Notes: generated from the sequence alone by a model not told the origin. 64,000 nucleotides of DNA from Anarhynchus alexandrinus (GCA_008711295.1 VUYV01000590.1:1-64000); one strand, 5' to 3'. Counted from the stretch's first letter, positions 13,691-40,422 are shown. Program-made: numbers and translations.

Positions 13691-14186
13691 GAGCATCCAA
13701 CAGAAGAAGGACATGGACCTGCTGGAGCGTGGCCAGAGGAGGGCCACGAGGATGATCCGAGGGCTGGAGCACCTCTCCTATGAGGAGAGGCTGAAAGAGT
13801 TGGGGCTGTTCAGCCTGGAGAAGAGAAGGCTCCGGGGAGACCTTATTGCGGCCTTCCAGTACCTAAAGGGGCTACAGGAGAGCTGGGGAAGGACTTTTTA
13901 CTGGGGCATGGAGTGATAGGACGAGGGGAAATGGCTTCAAACTGGAAGAGGGCAGGTTTAGACTGAACATTAGGAAGAAGTTTTTCCCTGTGAGGGTGGT
14001 GAGGCACTGGAACAGGTTGCCCAGAGAGGGTGTTGAGGCCCCACCCCTGGAGGTGTTCAAGGCCAGGCTGGACGTGGCCTTGGGCAACCTGGTCTGGTGG
14101 GAGGTGTCCCTGCCTATGGCAGGGGGTTGGAACTCGATGATCTTCAAGGTCCTTTCCAACCTAAACCATTCTATGATTCTATGATC
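13691..14186 (+). mobile_element. CR1 LINE, 5'-truncated, intact 3' tail
   Basis: About 500 bp of the 3' end of a CR1 retrotransposon, running from cagaagaaggacatggacct to the tail attctatgattctatgat. It matches the copy at 61089-61530, in the opposite orientation, at roughly 97% by eye. Both therefore belong to one young subfamily. No reverse transcriptase domain remains. It lies antisense to PLXNA2 in an intron. Confidence 0.95.
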
Positions 14187-15089
14187 CTGCCATGCTCGGG
14201 AAACCTCAGGACAGGAGAAAGCTGTCTCAGGGCGGGGGGATGCAGTAACACCGGTGCTGAGACACTTGTTGGTGTCCAGCCCTGAGAGCGAGACCAGGCG
14301 CCGACCGGAGCATCCCTCCCCGCGGAGGCGGGAGGTGCTCCTGCAGAGCAGCGGGGGAAACGCTCACTCTTCGGCTGATCACGTGCAAATGCATGAAACG
14401 CTCCGATTTGCGAAGGCAGCGTTTCAGCTGCCTTCGGCGGCTTTAAATTCACTACAAATAAAATAAAATAAAAAGACGAAAGGAAAAAAGAACCTGCAGA
14501 CAGCGTGCACAGGTGATGCCAGGAGGCCTAATGAAATACACACATGGTAGTAAAGAGCTGTAATGTGCAAGTCCTTATTACCGCACATCAAACCGCGTTG
14601 CCTAGAGAGACGCGGTCTTTGGAGAACAGAAACTGAAGCATCTCAGCTGTGTGCGTTAATCTGCCATGTGCTGCTCCCTCTGCCTTCCAACCAGACGTCG
14701 CCCGTGCCTCTCTCCTCTGCTACTTCACTCCTCCTCCTCCTCCTCCTCCCGCGAACGGGCCGCGGGCAGGCGGCAGGTCTGTGCGCTGCGGGGCTGGGGC
14801 GCAGGGCCGGCACCGGGGAGCAGTCCCCTCTGCTCCTGCCAGCCCGCGGGCACACCGAGCACGGGGGGTGAAGGGATTCCTGACACCCCATGGGCAGGAG
14901 AGGAGAGCGGAGGTGTTCCCCCACCAGAAGCAAGGATACACCAACGCTATATGCAGGGGGAAACACCAAATAATCAACTATTTGCCAGTAAAGCAGCAGC
15001 TGCCGTACACTGCCAGGCATGACAGGGCGCAGGACAGGGCACGAGCGACCTGGTACACCTGATCCCGATTCCTGATAAAAGCCAAATTC

Positions 15090-15470
15090 CCAGCAGGTAC
15101 CTTGTTACAAGATGATGCATTCGGCAGAGCTGTAGGGTGCTGATTGCCGGGCTAAGTGGCCCTTTCACCAACATTAACCTAATTGCTGGCTGATAGATTG
15201 CGTGGCTGGAGCATATGGTGAGTCATTACAGTCTTGGAATTCAGTCTGCCCACAGAACCCTTAAGAGGGTCCTTTTATCTGTATTCATCTTTAAAAGGCA
15301 GCTCTCATGCAAACGCTTGCTGTTATCTGCCCAGGGTAAATGTTTTAATGATGTTAACAAACTTTGAAAGCTCAAGAGCCGTAATTAGAGTCATGATTAT
15401 AAAATCAGGGTTTCATACCATCAAAGGAGGATAATTTTATAATCTTCCATCCTTTATTTGAAAAATAAAA
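15090..15470. promoter_or_regulatory. Candidate intronic enhancer with paired TCF/LEF sites
   Basis: An AT-rich island in GC-rich surroundings. It carries CATCAAAGG at 15419-15427, a full SWWCAAAGS match, and CTTTGAA at 15362-15368, a core match on the other strand, with GTAATTAG between them. The resemblance to vertebrate conserved non-coding elements is by composition and motif only. Function is inferred, not shown. Confidence 0.25.
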
Positions 15471-16636
15471 TAAAACAAAATACGGCTCAGCAGAGCAGCC
15501 CGAACGGCTCGCAGTGACAGTGCTATCGGAGCCATCCCCGCAAGAACACCAACACCTCCAGAGCGCCCTTCATCCATCCAGTGATCGGAAAACACGTCCT
15601 AACTGATACACCGCACACATCCTTGCTGTTTGGAAGAGGAGATTGATGTCATTTCTGTCTTACACGTGGGGAAACAAAGACAAGGAGCGAGCAAAAACCA
15701 AACCAATGCCAACACATGTTAGTGACAGGTCCTTCCACTACACCGGGGTCAGACTGGGACCCACCACACGCAGTTCACCAGCAGAGGACAACGGCTTTCA
15801 GCTGCTGCCAAAGCTGGGGCAGATCCGTGCTGCTGGGACCACTCCTGGGGTCTGGGCTCCCCCACACCTACCGCGAGCACCCACGGCCCTGCTAACACAG
15901 AACACCGTCCCTGTCCCCAGCAGCTGAGATCAGACGACCCAAGGGGAGACATCACGTATTGCTCCTCTCCTGCCCTGCACCAGTGACCCCCAACACACCC
16001 CCCCAGCACCTCGGCTACACCAGAACAACCTCCCCCCGAAACAGCAACAGGACCGTGTGTCACTTTGGGAGGCTTATTTGCCCATCCTCTGTTACATGCC
16101 TATTTTCTAATTTTCGGTTGACATTTTTCTTAGTGAAATAAATGAATTGACTCCAGTGGAGGCCCATTCGGATTAAGCGGCTGTCACCGCCTCACCCGCC
16201 TAACAAATGGCTGCGCGCAGCCCGCAGCGCCGGCTGAATTTCAAGTGCGATGGGGAGCGGAGGGGGCAGAGAGGCTCAGCATCAACGGCAAGGTGCTCAT
16301 CAGAAAAAGTTGCTTAGCAAAGCAGGAACCGCGGTGTGGAAGGAAACAAAATGCTTAATGTAAGCTTAAAGGGCTGCTTAACCCCCCTGGCGAGAGCATC
16401 CAAGCACCTCATCCCCTTCTGGTGTAGGAACGGCATCCCCGCTCCAGGCACCATCCACCTCCAGACCCCTTCCTGCAGCTCTGCAGGGCTGGGAAGGGTG
16501 GAGAGATAATGCCTGGCGTTTGGATGAGTTATTGCCTTCCCGTGCGTTCGCTGGAGGTGAGGGAAGAGGCTTTGGGCAGGCTGGCCAGCCCCGGGGACCC
16601 GCAGCGGGGACGGGTGAGGTCCTGGAGGCCACTCAC

Positions 16637-16788
16637 TGTTCTGCGACGACGTACTGCTCGGGCAGGGGCGTGCACTGCACCCCAGCGACCTGCACCCCGT
16701 GGGCGATCTCGGAGAAATCCAGGCCCAGGTTCACGCCACGGATGGTCACCCTCGTCCCTCCTTCTGGGGGGCCTGACACTGTCAGGAT
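16637..16788 (-). CDS. PLXNA2: PLXNA2 exon: IPT3 first half
   Basis: 152 bp: 50 codons plus two bases (acceptor TTCCCTCTAG, donor GTGAGT). It opens [20 protein letters not shown], the classic IPT/TIG start with G-P-x-x-G-G-T-x-V-T-I-x-G-x-N-L. It continues [19 protein letters not shown] and ends [11 protein letters not shown]. It follows directly from ITE at the end of the PSI3 exon in phase 0. The sequence is the A2 type (DFSEIAH) where remembered plexin-A4 has a different stretch. Confidence 0.96.
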
Positions 16789-19700
16789 CTAGAGGGAAAC
16801 AAAAGACAGGAAAGTTGAGCTGGTGTCCCCACAACACCCGCGCTCCTCCAACCCCGCGTCCGGCTCGGAAACACGCTTTGGCTTTGCAGGCTGCCCGGGG
16901 AGGCTGAGTGCTGCAGCCTCCACCTGCTCCTGCTGCCAAACTCAGGCCAGCACCACCTTCTCCTGACCCCTCTAGATGTCCTGGAGAAGCCCACACCCAG
17001 GCTGATCCAACACAGATGGATTTTAGCCCAAGGATGCTGAAATCCATCTGTGCTGAGCTCCAAGAGAGGACATCAAGGTCCCTGAGCTGGCCAAGAAGCG
17101 TGGGCAATGCCTCCCCCAGAAATCCTTGCGGAAGGATAAGACTGGTTCCTTTTTTATACACACAGAAGATGCTAAGTCACCTTCCAGAAGTTGCCTGCTG
17201 CTTTGGAGAACTTTGCTAACTTCTGCCTTGGCTGTTCTCTGAACGTTAATGTCACATTTTATTAGTAAGTTGGCACCTCAGATGACTTACAAATGTTAAA
17301 AGAGTGAGGTGTGTGCTTTAAAGCTGCCTGTTTATAGCCTGCCTCAGCCATAATCATCTCTGCTTCTATAGACTTTCATTAAGGACAATATCCTCTTCAA
17401 TTAGGAGTATAAATTACAATAATGTATAGTCACAAAATTTGGACCTAAGACTCTCAAACAGTTGTCCTGAAACTGCCACTGGTCTGTTGTTGCTCTTGGG
17501 TGAGTTACTATCTTCTCCGTGCTACAGCTGTTATTAATAAACAAACATAATCCATAATAATGCAATTTAATTAATTTAATGGATAAATCTTGTTTATGCT
17601 TGTTTGTTCCACCCTTGTCTTTGGCAAAAGACTTGAGCTCTTCAAAACCTTTTACTTCGCATTTCTGGATGGATGGCTGCTTTCCTTTCACCTTCCTCAG
17701 AGCTCGCCGGTCCCCGGCCGTGAGCGGGTTAGGGAGGCGCCGAAACACCAGCCCCGTCACCAGGGCACGTCCCAGCAACCTGCCGCACCGCGGGCTGAGC
17801 GTGCCCCAAAGCAGCCCTGGGGGACCCCCTGCACTTGCCAGTGCCACGGGGCACGTCTGCGCCCTCCCACCCGATGCAAACTGCTAATGTCACCGGGGCA
17901 CCCCTGTCCCCCGTCCCTCCTGGGGCTCCAAGCACCCCCTGCATCTCAAAGCCCAGCTGAAGCCATTTTCCTTCTCCCTTGCTTGCACCTCCCCGCTTCT
18001 TGCTCTCTGCGCCCGTTGTAGGTGAATTTGGGGGGAGGTGGCGGGGCTCAGCCTGCCCCACGCACCCAGCAGAGCCACGAGCCGCCCCGGGCATCAAACC
18101 ACCACCTCCTTCCTCTGTGGACGCTTGAGTTTCTACCTCCTCTCCCCTCGACCGCACGACCGAGGTTTCTAATTAATTCACCACACACCGCCTGTTGTGC
18201 TGCTGTTTCCTCTAACTCTTACGGCATAGCACGTCTTGTATCATTTAGCTCCGTGAAGCACTATGTGCCCAAAACAGACACTGCAAAATCACGTTGTATT
18301 GCATTACACCGAGTCCTGAAGGCCTCCACTGGTAATGTTTACATCTCGTGTCGGGAATCACCTGAACTCGGCAGTTCACGCGCTTGACAGTTACAACTGT
18401 CCTTTGCAGCTCCAGATTAGGGTAAAGCGTGTTTGCTGGAGCACTTAACACCGCCGGGCTCGTCCTCTCATCGCTCTTCAAAAGAAGTCACAGTTTGCCA
18501 TTTCCCAACCTTACCGCAACCAGCGGAGCCAACCCGCCTCCCCGAACAAAGCCGAGCTGATTCTGTATTTTGAAAATGTCCTGACCTGGAAAATCCCCAA
18601 TATGGAGCTCCACTCGACCTAGATTTTAGTGGCCGCTAATTGAACAGTTTTGAAGTAACTGTGCCATAAAGCAGCCCCAGGGTTAGAACAGATGCATTCA
18701 ATTAATTACAGCTGGAGAGATTCAGTCAAAATCGCGGAAAGAAGATAAGTCTTAAAGGTCCCGTTGCACGGAGCGCTGGCGACCCCCCCGCGCAGCACCC
18801 GGCCGGGCAGCGGCCCGGGGTCACCTCGACGCGTGGCGGATGCTCGGCCGAGGCTCCTCCAGCAAACCCAGCCCGTGGTCCGCCTCAACGCCCGGCTGGG
18901 TCGTGCCGGGGAGCTGCTCCGGCTGCAACGACCGTCCCGATTTCTGGTCCGAGACAGACAGGTTTAAGAAGAAATACTCCCCAGTTTCAAGAAATGCGCT
19001 CTGATACAGTGGCTTTTCACTCAGAGGTCTGTGGAAGATCAAAAGAACCTGCAAAGGGCAGCTAAAGAAAAACAAGGCCATTATCAGGAATTGTACATTT
19101 AGGGCTTAGGGGTCTGTACCTCTGCCGGGAGTTTTTAGGTTGTTTGCCAAACTGAAGCAGTGTGAACGTCACTGAGACGCAGAGGGGGGTCCGGCAGGTA
19201 GGGCCTTTGCTTTTGCTGATCCCCCGAATTGCTGTGAGCCGGTCACCTCTCCCCTCTGCATCAGCCTCCCCTTGCATGAGACAAACAAGCAATCCGCCGC
19301 CTCCAATGCAGCACGTTCCTGCTGCTCAGGAAAAGCATTTATGCAAGTGCGAAGCATTGTGTTATTCACAGAGAGGATCCAGGCGCAGAGATGAAGCGGT
19401 TGGTGGCGGGAGCTTGGTTACCCCGACGCTCTGCCCTGGCATCACACAGCTGCACTTCTGCTGTTGCTGCACTGCTGCACTGCTGCTTCTTGCTCGGAAC
19501 CAAGGCGGGGGTGCCAGGGATCTCCGAGCGTAGGACCCAGGGCATCCCGGGGATCCAGGAGCATCCCGACGGTGCCAGCGCACCTCCCTCCCCAGCCTGC
19601 AGGAGACACTGCTATAACGACGCAGGATAAATGCTCTCAGCCTCGCGGCTTGCCGGTTGCAGGGTTCAGCGTTTCTGACACGGAGCAGTATTTCGCCTCC

Positions 19701-22700
19701 AGACGAGGTCTGTGCAGGAGACAGGGAGACCCAGGACGGGGCTCTCCTCCTGGCGCTGGGGGCAAGCGCCAGCCTGAGACCCTTCTGCGCAATAACCCCT
19801 CGGCATCTGTTGGGGTGCGGGGTGAGCGCCCGGCTTGCAGAATAAACTGCATAACCCCTGCCCCCTCCCAAAATGTCACCCACCTTGGTTCCCTTTGTCT
19901 TTTTTCATCCCGCTCTAAGCTGGCTGGGCCCCAGCTGATGAGCCCAGCGGGGAGCCAGCACATAAGCATTGTCATCCCGGCATGATCCCTCCTTGTCTCT
20001 GCCTTCGCTGATAGCACATTCAGAGCCTAATTGTTATCTCAGCAGAGCAACTCCATTATTCAGCCTGACACTGCCCCCCCTTCGGCTGTTTGTTGCACTG
20101 ATGTTATATTAATGAGGCCTGCAAATAAATGAATAGGAGATCAGAGTGCCGCTTGTTCGCGAGAAAGCTGATTTTTATTTATTTATTGCTAAGACCACAG
20201 ACCGTGTGGAAGTTTTATGCTGTTCAAGGGGCACCGCTGGTGACAGCTGGGCCTCTCGCTCAGAAAAAGAAAAGGACTGCCTACATCCTACTGCTCGTTT
20301 GCTTTTACGACTATTAAAACACAATCTCTTCTTACTAGTTGTGCAGCCCCCGAAGGCACCGGCGCCTGGGAGCGAGGCCCTTGACCTCCGCCTTGACAGA
20401 AAGAGTGAACCTGGCCAGATGATGCGAAAGGAGTGGAAAACGGCTGTATTAAAGGCTCTTTTAGCCCGAGTGATGCAGGCTGCAACGCAAGCCCCGGTAC
20501 GAGACCAACACCGCTCCCCACGCAGGATGGAGAGTCCCACCAGCGCCTGCTGCGCACCCGCCAGGAGCGGGTCGGTCCCGGCAGGGCAGTGGGGTCCCTC
20601 CCCGGCTGTCAGCGCACAGCTCTGCAGCACCGGGCACTGCAAAACGCTACCCAAAATACTGAAAAAACCTCGGATCTCAGTTGAAAAGGACCCAACAGCA
20701 ACGAAGGCTGTACAGGTCTCATGGTCTCCAAGACAATCCCATACACTTTTCTGGAGGGGAAGGGCAATGAGGGAAGTTAACCCGCGCTGTTGAAAGGTTT
20801 GGGTTTAGGAATATCGACCCTGCAGGGTTTCTACTCGGGCTTTGCTATTTTCTATAGACCTGACCGCTCAAGAACTTAGCAAAACTCTGTAAGAGTTTTA
20901 GCCCTATAGAGTGCCCTTCCCATCAGGGGATCTCAAAGCACACGAAAAAGGCCACTGGTTCCCTCTGCTTTCCCCCTTCTTCTTCTACAACAGTGAAAAC
21001 TGCAAACTCGGCTTTCACGAAAAAAAAATAAAAATAAAAGCTGTGAACTCATAAGAAGAAGGGCGGGAGGTGGAGTTCAAGGAAAAACACCAACCCCTGC
21101 AAGACCTGTGATAAAATCACAAGAGCTCACAGCGCTGCCAGAGTCAGCGGAGGCCACGGGACAATGCACCCCCCTGAAACCCGTATTTTCTACCGCTGCC
21201 CCTCACTGTGGAATAAGCCAATCTGCCAACGAAAGCACAGACGTTTCCGACTCAATTCTCTCATCTCCAAATCCACTCAGGGCAATCTCCTGAGACTCAA
21301 AACATCCCCTGGCGAGGCACCCCGCGCTTCCCGCTTTGAAGGCTGAGGCACAGACCTGGTTATGGAGACAAGAAATCTGTAACAGCAAAGCTCTGCTCTT
21401 TTCTCCTTGGACGGAGACCAAAAGTATTGCTTTCAAGTTGGACAGTGATAAAACACTCGGTGGCAGTGCCATGCCCGCAGCCAGCCGCCAGAGCCAGCCT
21501 GGCACTGCTTAGATGTAAGTCACTCGGTGGCTGGAGCAGAGCGTTTTTCGCCTTCCCTGCTTAGCTCAAGGAGGGGTAAATAAATAAATCCAGGACTTCT
21601 TCAATGTTACAACTGTCTGAATGGTTTACGGTGAAGAGAATCTCAGGCAGAGGCTGTTTTGCTTTTTGCATCTTGTAGCAGAGCCTTATGCAAGCAGAAC
21701 AGCACTTGGATAAGAAAACTTTGGGTTCTGGCTAGCGGCAGGACAAGGTGAATGCCCAGGCAAGCCTCTAAGGCTCATTTTCTCTCTCTGTAAGACAGCT
21801 GTGACTTGCCAAACAAACCAACCAACCAAGGAAAGGACAGACCCTCAACACGTCTTAACGCTTTCACCCCTCTGCGCAGTCAGCGCCACCGCCGCCTCCG
21901 CTCCTCCGCAGCCTCACAGCCTCCACTGCGCAGCTCACAAAACACCGCACAGGAGAAATACCTGCCCAAAGGCACAGCGCGGGGAGGCAGGAGGGCTGGG
22001 AACGTCCCCGTGGGATGGATGGAGTCTCCTCAGGAACATCCTCCTCCAGTCAGCCCCAGCCCCGGCACAGCACCGCTGGGGTTTCCTCCATCCTCCATAA
22101 AACAGAGGCTGATGCCGTCCTCCCGGGGGCTCCGAGCACGAGCCAGTTTGGCTAAGCTGGGGCAGGAACTAATCTGAGTTAAGAAGAAATGTCCACGTGT
22201 ACTGGGCTCCTTGTTCAGCTGGCAGAACCTTGTGTGCTGAGAAGCCCCACTCCTGCCCTGCCACGAGCATCGCTGCGACCGGCCGCGTGGATCCAACACT
22301 GTTTTACACCCACGGCCTCCGCCTGCTGCAGTACGGACACACGCTCAGGGCAAGGGAGGCTTTGGGGGGGGGTTAATTAAGTGAGAAACCAAAATCTCCT
22401 TCCCCCCCCACCCGATATGAGCGTCACTCCTAATAGTAACGTTAACAGACCGAGTGCAGTTTTACTGGTAAAAATGCTCCTGGGAGACATTTTGCACCCC
22501 TCAGTGGTCTGAACAGACACATCAGAAGCATCAACTATAGACTAATTAGCTCCCTAGTTTAATTAGCATTCCTGCAACGGTCCATAGCGGTCACCCCAAC
22601 GCCGGTCGCATCGCCGGCGAGCGACAGCTGCTCGGCGGGGCCGCGGGCTGCGCACCCCGGCCCCGCGCCGGCGGAGCCGCGCGTTAATTCCACAGAAAGT

Positions 22701-22830
22701 AACGGAGTGTTTTATTCCCTGATCATCGGCGCCGGATGGACGACGGCGGATTTTTCAGAGGAGAGGGAGAGAGACACAGATCCGCCCCGGAGGGGGTACG
22801 GGGGAAGGGGCGGGAGACGCGCGCGCTTAC
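16789..22830 (-). other. PLXNA2: Intron (PSI3 to IPT3), 6 kb
   Basis: Donor GTAAGC, acceptor TTCCCTCTAG. I recognise no transposon in its 6 kb. AT-rich blocks lie at 17220-17590, 18570-18720 and 22530-22580; the last contains TTTAATTAGCATTCC. A dense CpG cluster lies at about 22590-22690, close to the PSI3 exon. No additional exon is supported. Confidence 0.7.
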
Positions 22831-22970
22831 CTCGGTGATGCGAGGGTTGGAGCACTTGACGTTGCGGCTGGACCAGTCGAGCCAGGGCTGGGCGGCGGGC
22901 GCGCTGCAGTGCGGCCGCAGCGTGCACTTGGCCTCGCCGCCGCACCAGCCGCACTCGAACTTGGGGTCGG
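22590..22970. other. CpG-rich block overlapping the PSI3 exon
   Basis: CG dinucleotides are dense at 22590-22690 (for example cgccggcgagcg and ccgcgccggcgg) and again across the exon at 22831-22970, with an AT-richer gap at about 22690-22750. It could be an intragenic CpG island or simply the high GC of an avian microchromosome. No transcription start is evident. Confidence 0.45.
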
Positions 22971-23024
22971 CTTTGAGGCAGAGCCCGCAGCTCTCGCGCT
23001 GGGCCGTGCACTTGTAGAGGTGCA
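22831..23024 (-). CDS. PLXNA2: PLXNA2 exon: PSI3 domain
   Basis: 194 bp: two bases plus 64 codons (acceptor CCCCGCAG, donor GTAAGC). It encodes the third PSI cysteine knot almost complete: [20 protein letters not shown], then [19 protein letters not shown]. The C-x6-C-x2-C spacing and the C-G-W-C core are typical of plexin PSI domains. The exon ends [18 protein letters not shown], the link to IPT3. PSI modules orient the ligand-binding sema head on the stalk. The [15 protein letters not shown] start supports plexin-A2. Confidence 0.97.
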
Positions 23025-23383
23025 CTGCGGGGAAGAGGGGACGGGCGCTCAGCACCAAGGCAGGAACCGAAGTATTCCGACGCACCGCGGCTGCTCTCGG
23101 ACTCAGAGCGAAGGCACACGTTTGAGTTCGGACCTAACGAGCCGCGGAGCGCGCTGGCACAAGCGGTCCCCAAAGCCAGGGCTGCATCGGTGGTGCTCCG
23201 TGAGCTCCTCTGTCAGTGGGGCGGAGTGAGTCGCTCTCACCCAGAGGATCCACCGGCACCACGACGGCTCTGCCGGCACCCGCAGTGACGGCAGCTAACG
23301 CCGCTCTGCCCCAAGAGCCGCTTCCCACCCCCCCCCACCGCCCTCCTTCCCCGGGCTGGAAAGCCACCTTGGGCAGACGGTAC
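23025..23383 (-). other. PLXNA2: Short intron (IPT2 to PSI3)
   Basis: A 359-bp intron, GC-rich, with donor GTACCG (non-consensus at +4 to +6) and acceptor CCCCGCAG. A C-run lies at 23330-23337. Nothing else is seen. Confidence 0.8.
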
Positions 23384-23480
23384 CTTTCAGATCCTCTGGG
23401 TTGTCAATGACAAAGTTCCCGTTCCAAACCACAGCAAAGTCCACCGCTAAGTTGCTTATGTCCATCCCGTCGTAGAGATA
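23384..23480 (-). CDS. PLXNA2: PLXNA2 exon: IPT2 end
   Basis: 97 bp: 32 codons plus one base (acceptor CTCCTTCAG, donor GTACCG). The peptide [20 protein letters not shown] continues [12 protein letters not shown]. It completes IPT2 and leads into PSI3. VVWNG-x-F-x-IDNP is a plexin-A hallmark, and the residues N and V at the variable positions fit A2 better than A4. No sequon or cysteine is present. Confidence 0.96.
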
Positions 23481-37925
<14,445 letters not shown>

Positions 37926-38022
37926 AGTTGGTGGGCACTGCAGTTGTAGAACTTGAACTCCGTGCTGACAAACGTCCTCCCCGTCTCCCGCGACTTCAGC
38001 TGCAGCACGACGCCGAACCAGT
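37926..38022 (-). CDS. PLXNA2: PLXNA2 exon: IPT1 end
   Basis: 97 bp: two bases, 31 codons, two bases (acceptor CATCCCCAG, donor GTGAGT). The peptide [20 protein letters not shown] continues [11 protein letters not shown]. It forms the last strands of the first IPT-like region and opens PSI2 with YNCS, including a sequon NCS. Completing the Asp codon with the single base of the previous exon gives the conserved DWFG start, and that fixes the border. The A2-like DWF differs from the remembered A4 sequence here. Confidence 0.95.
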
Positions 38023-39207
38023 CTGGGGATGCAAACCAGAGCCCCCCAGTCAGTCCCAGCGGCAGTAACGAGGGAAGCACCAGCAGACACGGGGGCACCC
38101 GCTCCCCGCCTGCCGGTGTGCTGAGCCATCTGCTTCTGGGGTAGAAGGTGGAAGTCAGGTGGCTTTCGTCTCCCCGCCATCAGGACCCCCACCCCTGGTG
38201 AGTCTGCAGCAGCTCCCCAAGCCGGTGGCTGAGCATCCCCCCGGCCCTGGAGCACCCCGGGGTGCCGGGCTGGCTGTCTCCAGCACTGCCTCCAAACCAA
38301 ACCAGCCTTGATGGCAAAAAGCATTGGAGACACCGGGTTTGCACGCTGCCTTGGGTCACAGCTGAAATGAGTCTGGGATCCCATCCCGTTCCCTCAAGGA
38401 TCCTGTCTCCAGTATAAAACCACAAACTCAGTCTACTCTGAGAAGCAGCCCAAGACTGGAATGGGAGACAATGCTGGAAACGAGGGCGTTAGTGGAGCTC
38501 TGTAGGAGCCTCAGCACTGGGTCAATTAAGAGCAGATTGCTCTTCCGGAGCTGCTGTGGGGAAGTCCACGCTCGCCCTGCTACCGCGGGGGGCTCTCGGC
38601 CCCCAGCGTTCACCGAGTCTCAGTCTCCATATAATGCCTTAGAAACACAGAGGTATCGGCAGGGAAGCACAGTTGACACCTGGAGGGATGCCAAGGAGAA
38701 AACGAGTTTTAAGCAAGTAGCGTTTTGGTTATGGGAAGAGAAACTGTGACAGCAGTGACATTAATGAAGAAACAACCCAAAGATCGGGACTGAAAAATAG
38801 AAACTGCATCCGCCTACTCGTGGGTGCTGAGCCAGGCCCGGGGGTGGCTCCTACTCTCCAGACCCACCCAGCGTGGCGAGGCTGCGAGCCCCTGTCCCGC
38901 TCATGAGCCGCCCCGGGGGGGACAGACGGCTCCTGTCCTGTCTTGGGGACGGGTCTGGCAGCGCAGGGAGGGTGTAGGGACAGGGCGAGCGCACGGTGCT
39001 GCCTGCTCCCAGCCTATCTTGCCCTGTGTGGGATGCGTTCCTTAAGGACGAAGCGTATTTAGCTCCCTGGGTTCAATGGTCTTCGACAGGAGCACGAATT
39101 TCTCCAGCAGCAGCCCCAAATGCTCCACCCAGCAGATACTTCCAAACCCACGCCGCACTTTGTGGTGGCGCAGACGTCGCATTGCTGTCCAGAAGTCCGT
39201 TACTTAC
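38023..39207 (-). other. PLXNA2: Intron within IPT1
   Basis: A 1.2-kb intron with donor GTAAGT (full consensus) and acceptor CATCCCCAG. No repeat or exon is recognised. Confidence 0.75.
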
Positions 39208-39361
39208 CCTGATCCACAGGTATGGCAGGAACATCTTTCGCCGCTGGCGAAACACACACAACCCGGCTGCCCGAAACCGTCCCTTCCACCTCCGTCAGGT
39301 TCCCGAAGAGGCAGGTGACGCCAGCCGCCAGGTCTGGAGCATCGCTCACCAGCAGGCTGAG
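39208..39361 (-). CDS. PLXNA2: PLXNA2 exon: IPT1 middle part
   Basis: 154 bp: 51 codons plus one base (acceptor CGCCTGCAG, donor GTAAGT). The peptide [20 protein letters not shown] continues [20 protein letters not shown] and ends [11 protein letters not shown]. It holds the two cysteines of the first IPT-like fold and one sequon, NLT. The SDAPDL and GNLTEVEG stretches are strong plexin-A2 markers against A4. The exon is in phase 0 with the preceding one. Confidence 0.96.
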
Positions 39362-40298
39362 CTGCAGGCGGGGAGAGGGGGGGGCGGAGGGGAGAGGAGA
39401 CACAGGCAGCAATCTATGAGCAGGCAGAGCTGCCCGAGCTTCCTCCGCGTTCCCAGTACCTCCTGTTTCCCCGTTCAATACTGACCCCCTGAAATTAACC
39501 CTCTGCCCACCTCCTCCGCGGAGGAGGAAAAAGCAAACCAAGGATGGGGGTTCTTTCCCGACACAGAGACGCCTTGCTGAGCCTTTGGGCACTGCAGTTC
39601 AGCGGAGGTGGCCGTGGCAGTTTTTTGTCCCCCTGGTCGCTCTACAGAAGCACTGCCACCCTCAGTGCCCGCGTCAGGAACCCGTGGCAGCGGCAGCAGC
39701 GCGATGCCTCCCTGCGTGGGAGCAGCAGCGGGTGCCCCAACACCCCTCTGCCACACCACAGCTCCAACAGCCTGTGTGGGATGGACAGCCCTGTCCCCAC
39801 CGTCCCCATCACGAACGGGGACCATCCCCACGGCAAAGTGGTGCCTGAAGGGGTGAGTGCCCTCCCAAGGGCCCCGCGCCATTCTGACAGGGAGCGCGGG
39901 CGGGCCGGGGGGAGCGGGAAGGGGCTGCAGCACGGGCAGCTGCCGCAGGGCGCCGGGGGCTTGCGGGGCAACAGCTGGGATGCTTCAGAGAGCCGGGCCC
40001 AGCACAGCAGATGAGATTTTTGGGAAACAAAGCCTCTCCTTTCAACAGCTCATGAAACCGGACCGAGAGAAATGTGAGCTGAGGCCCACGGGGAAGGGGA
40101 ATTTGTTGCTGCCATCCCCACCCCCTGCCTCCCCTTTCCTCACCGGTCCCCCCGCGAGCCTGACTTCATGGGAAAACATTTGTGCCGACGGGCAGGGGGA
40201 AAGGCTGGAGAGCGGAGCGTTCGCTGCGAACCTGAAATATGCTGGGAATGCCTCTCGGCAACAGGTCTACCCCTTCCCCGCCCGCGGGCAGCACCTAC
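39362..40298 (-). other. PLXNA2: Intron (PSI1/IPT1 to IPT1)
   Basis: A 0.94-kb, GC-rich intron with donor GTAGGT and acceptor CGCCTGCAG. A G-run lies at about 39375-39384, just inside the acceptor side. Nothing else is recognised. Confidence 0.75.
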
Positions 40299-40422
40299 CG
40301 GGAGGCTGTGCTCGGAGACGGAGATGCTGCTGGGCTGCACGGTGATGCTCATGCACTGGCCGATGCTGCCGGCGAATCGGTACGGCTCGTGGGCTCGCTC
40401 GCAACTGTCCCTCGGGGAGCAC
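40299..40422 (-). CDS. PLXNA2: PLXNA2 exon: PSI1 end and start of IPT1
   Basis: 124 bp: one base plus 41 codons, leaving in phase 0 (acceptor TGTGGCAG, donor GTAGGT). The peptide [20 protein letters not shown] continues [20 protein letters not shown]. It carries the last PSI1 cysteines and then the first strands of IPT1. The first base completes the Met codon of HHM from the PSI1 exon, which occurs in two assembly copies near 46.5 and 48.6 kb. It is the most diverged exon compared with remembered human plexin-A2, but it aligns without gaps. Confidence 0.94.

Larger units (their letters stand above)
12921..16636 (-). other. PLXNA2: Intron within IPT3
   Basis: A 3.7-kb intron with donor GTGAGT. 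It contains a young CR1 element (13691-14186), a short CTC repeat (about 14729-14750) and an AT-rich block at about 15090-15470 with two TCF/LEF-type sites. No exon is recognised. Confidence 0.75.

Noticed and set aside
13690..14160. Coding sequence with [20 protein letters not shown]
   Set aside because: This is translated CR1 3' sequence, not a host gene; it has no reverse transcriptase domain and is 5'-truncated.
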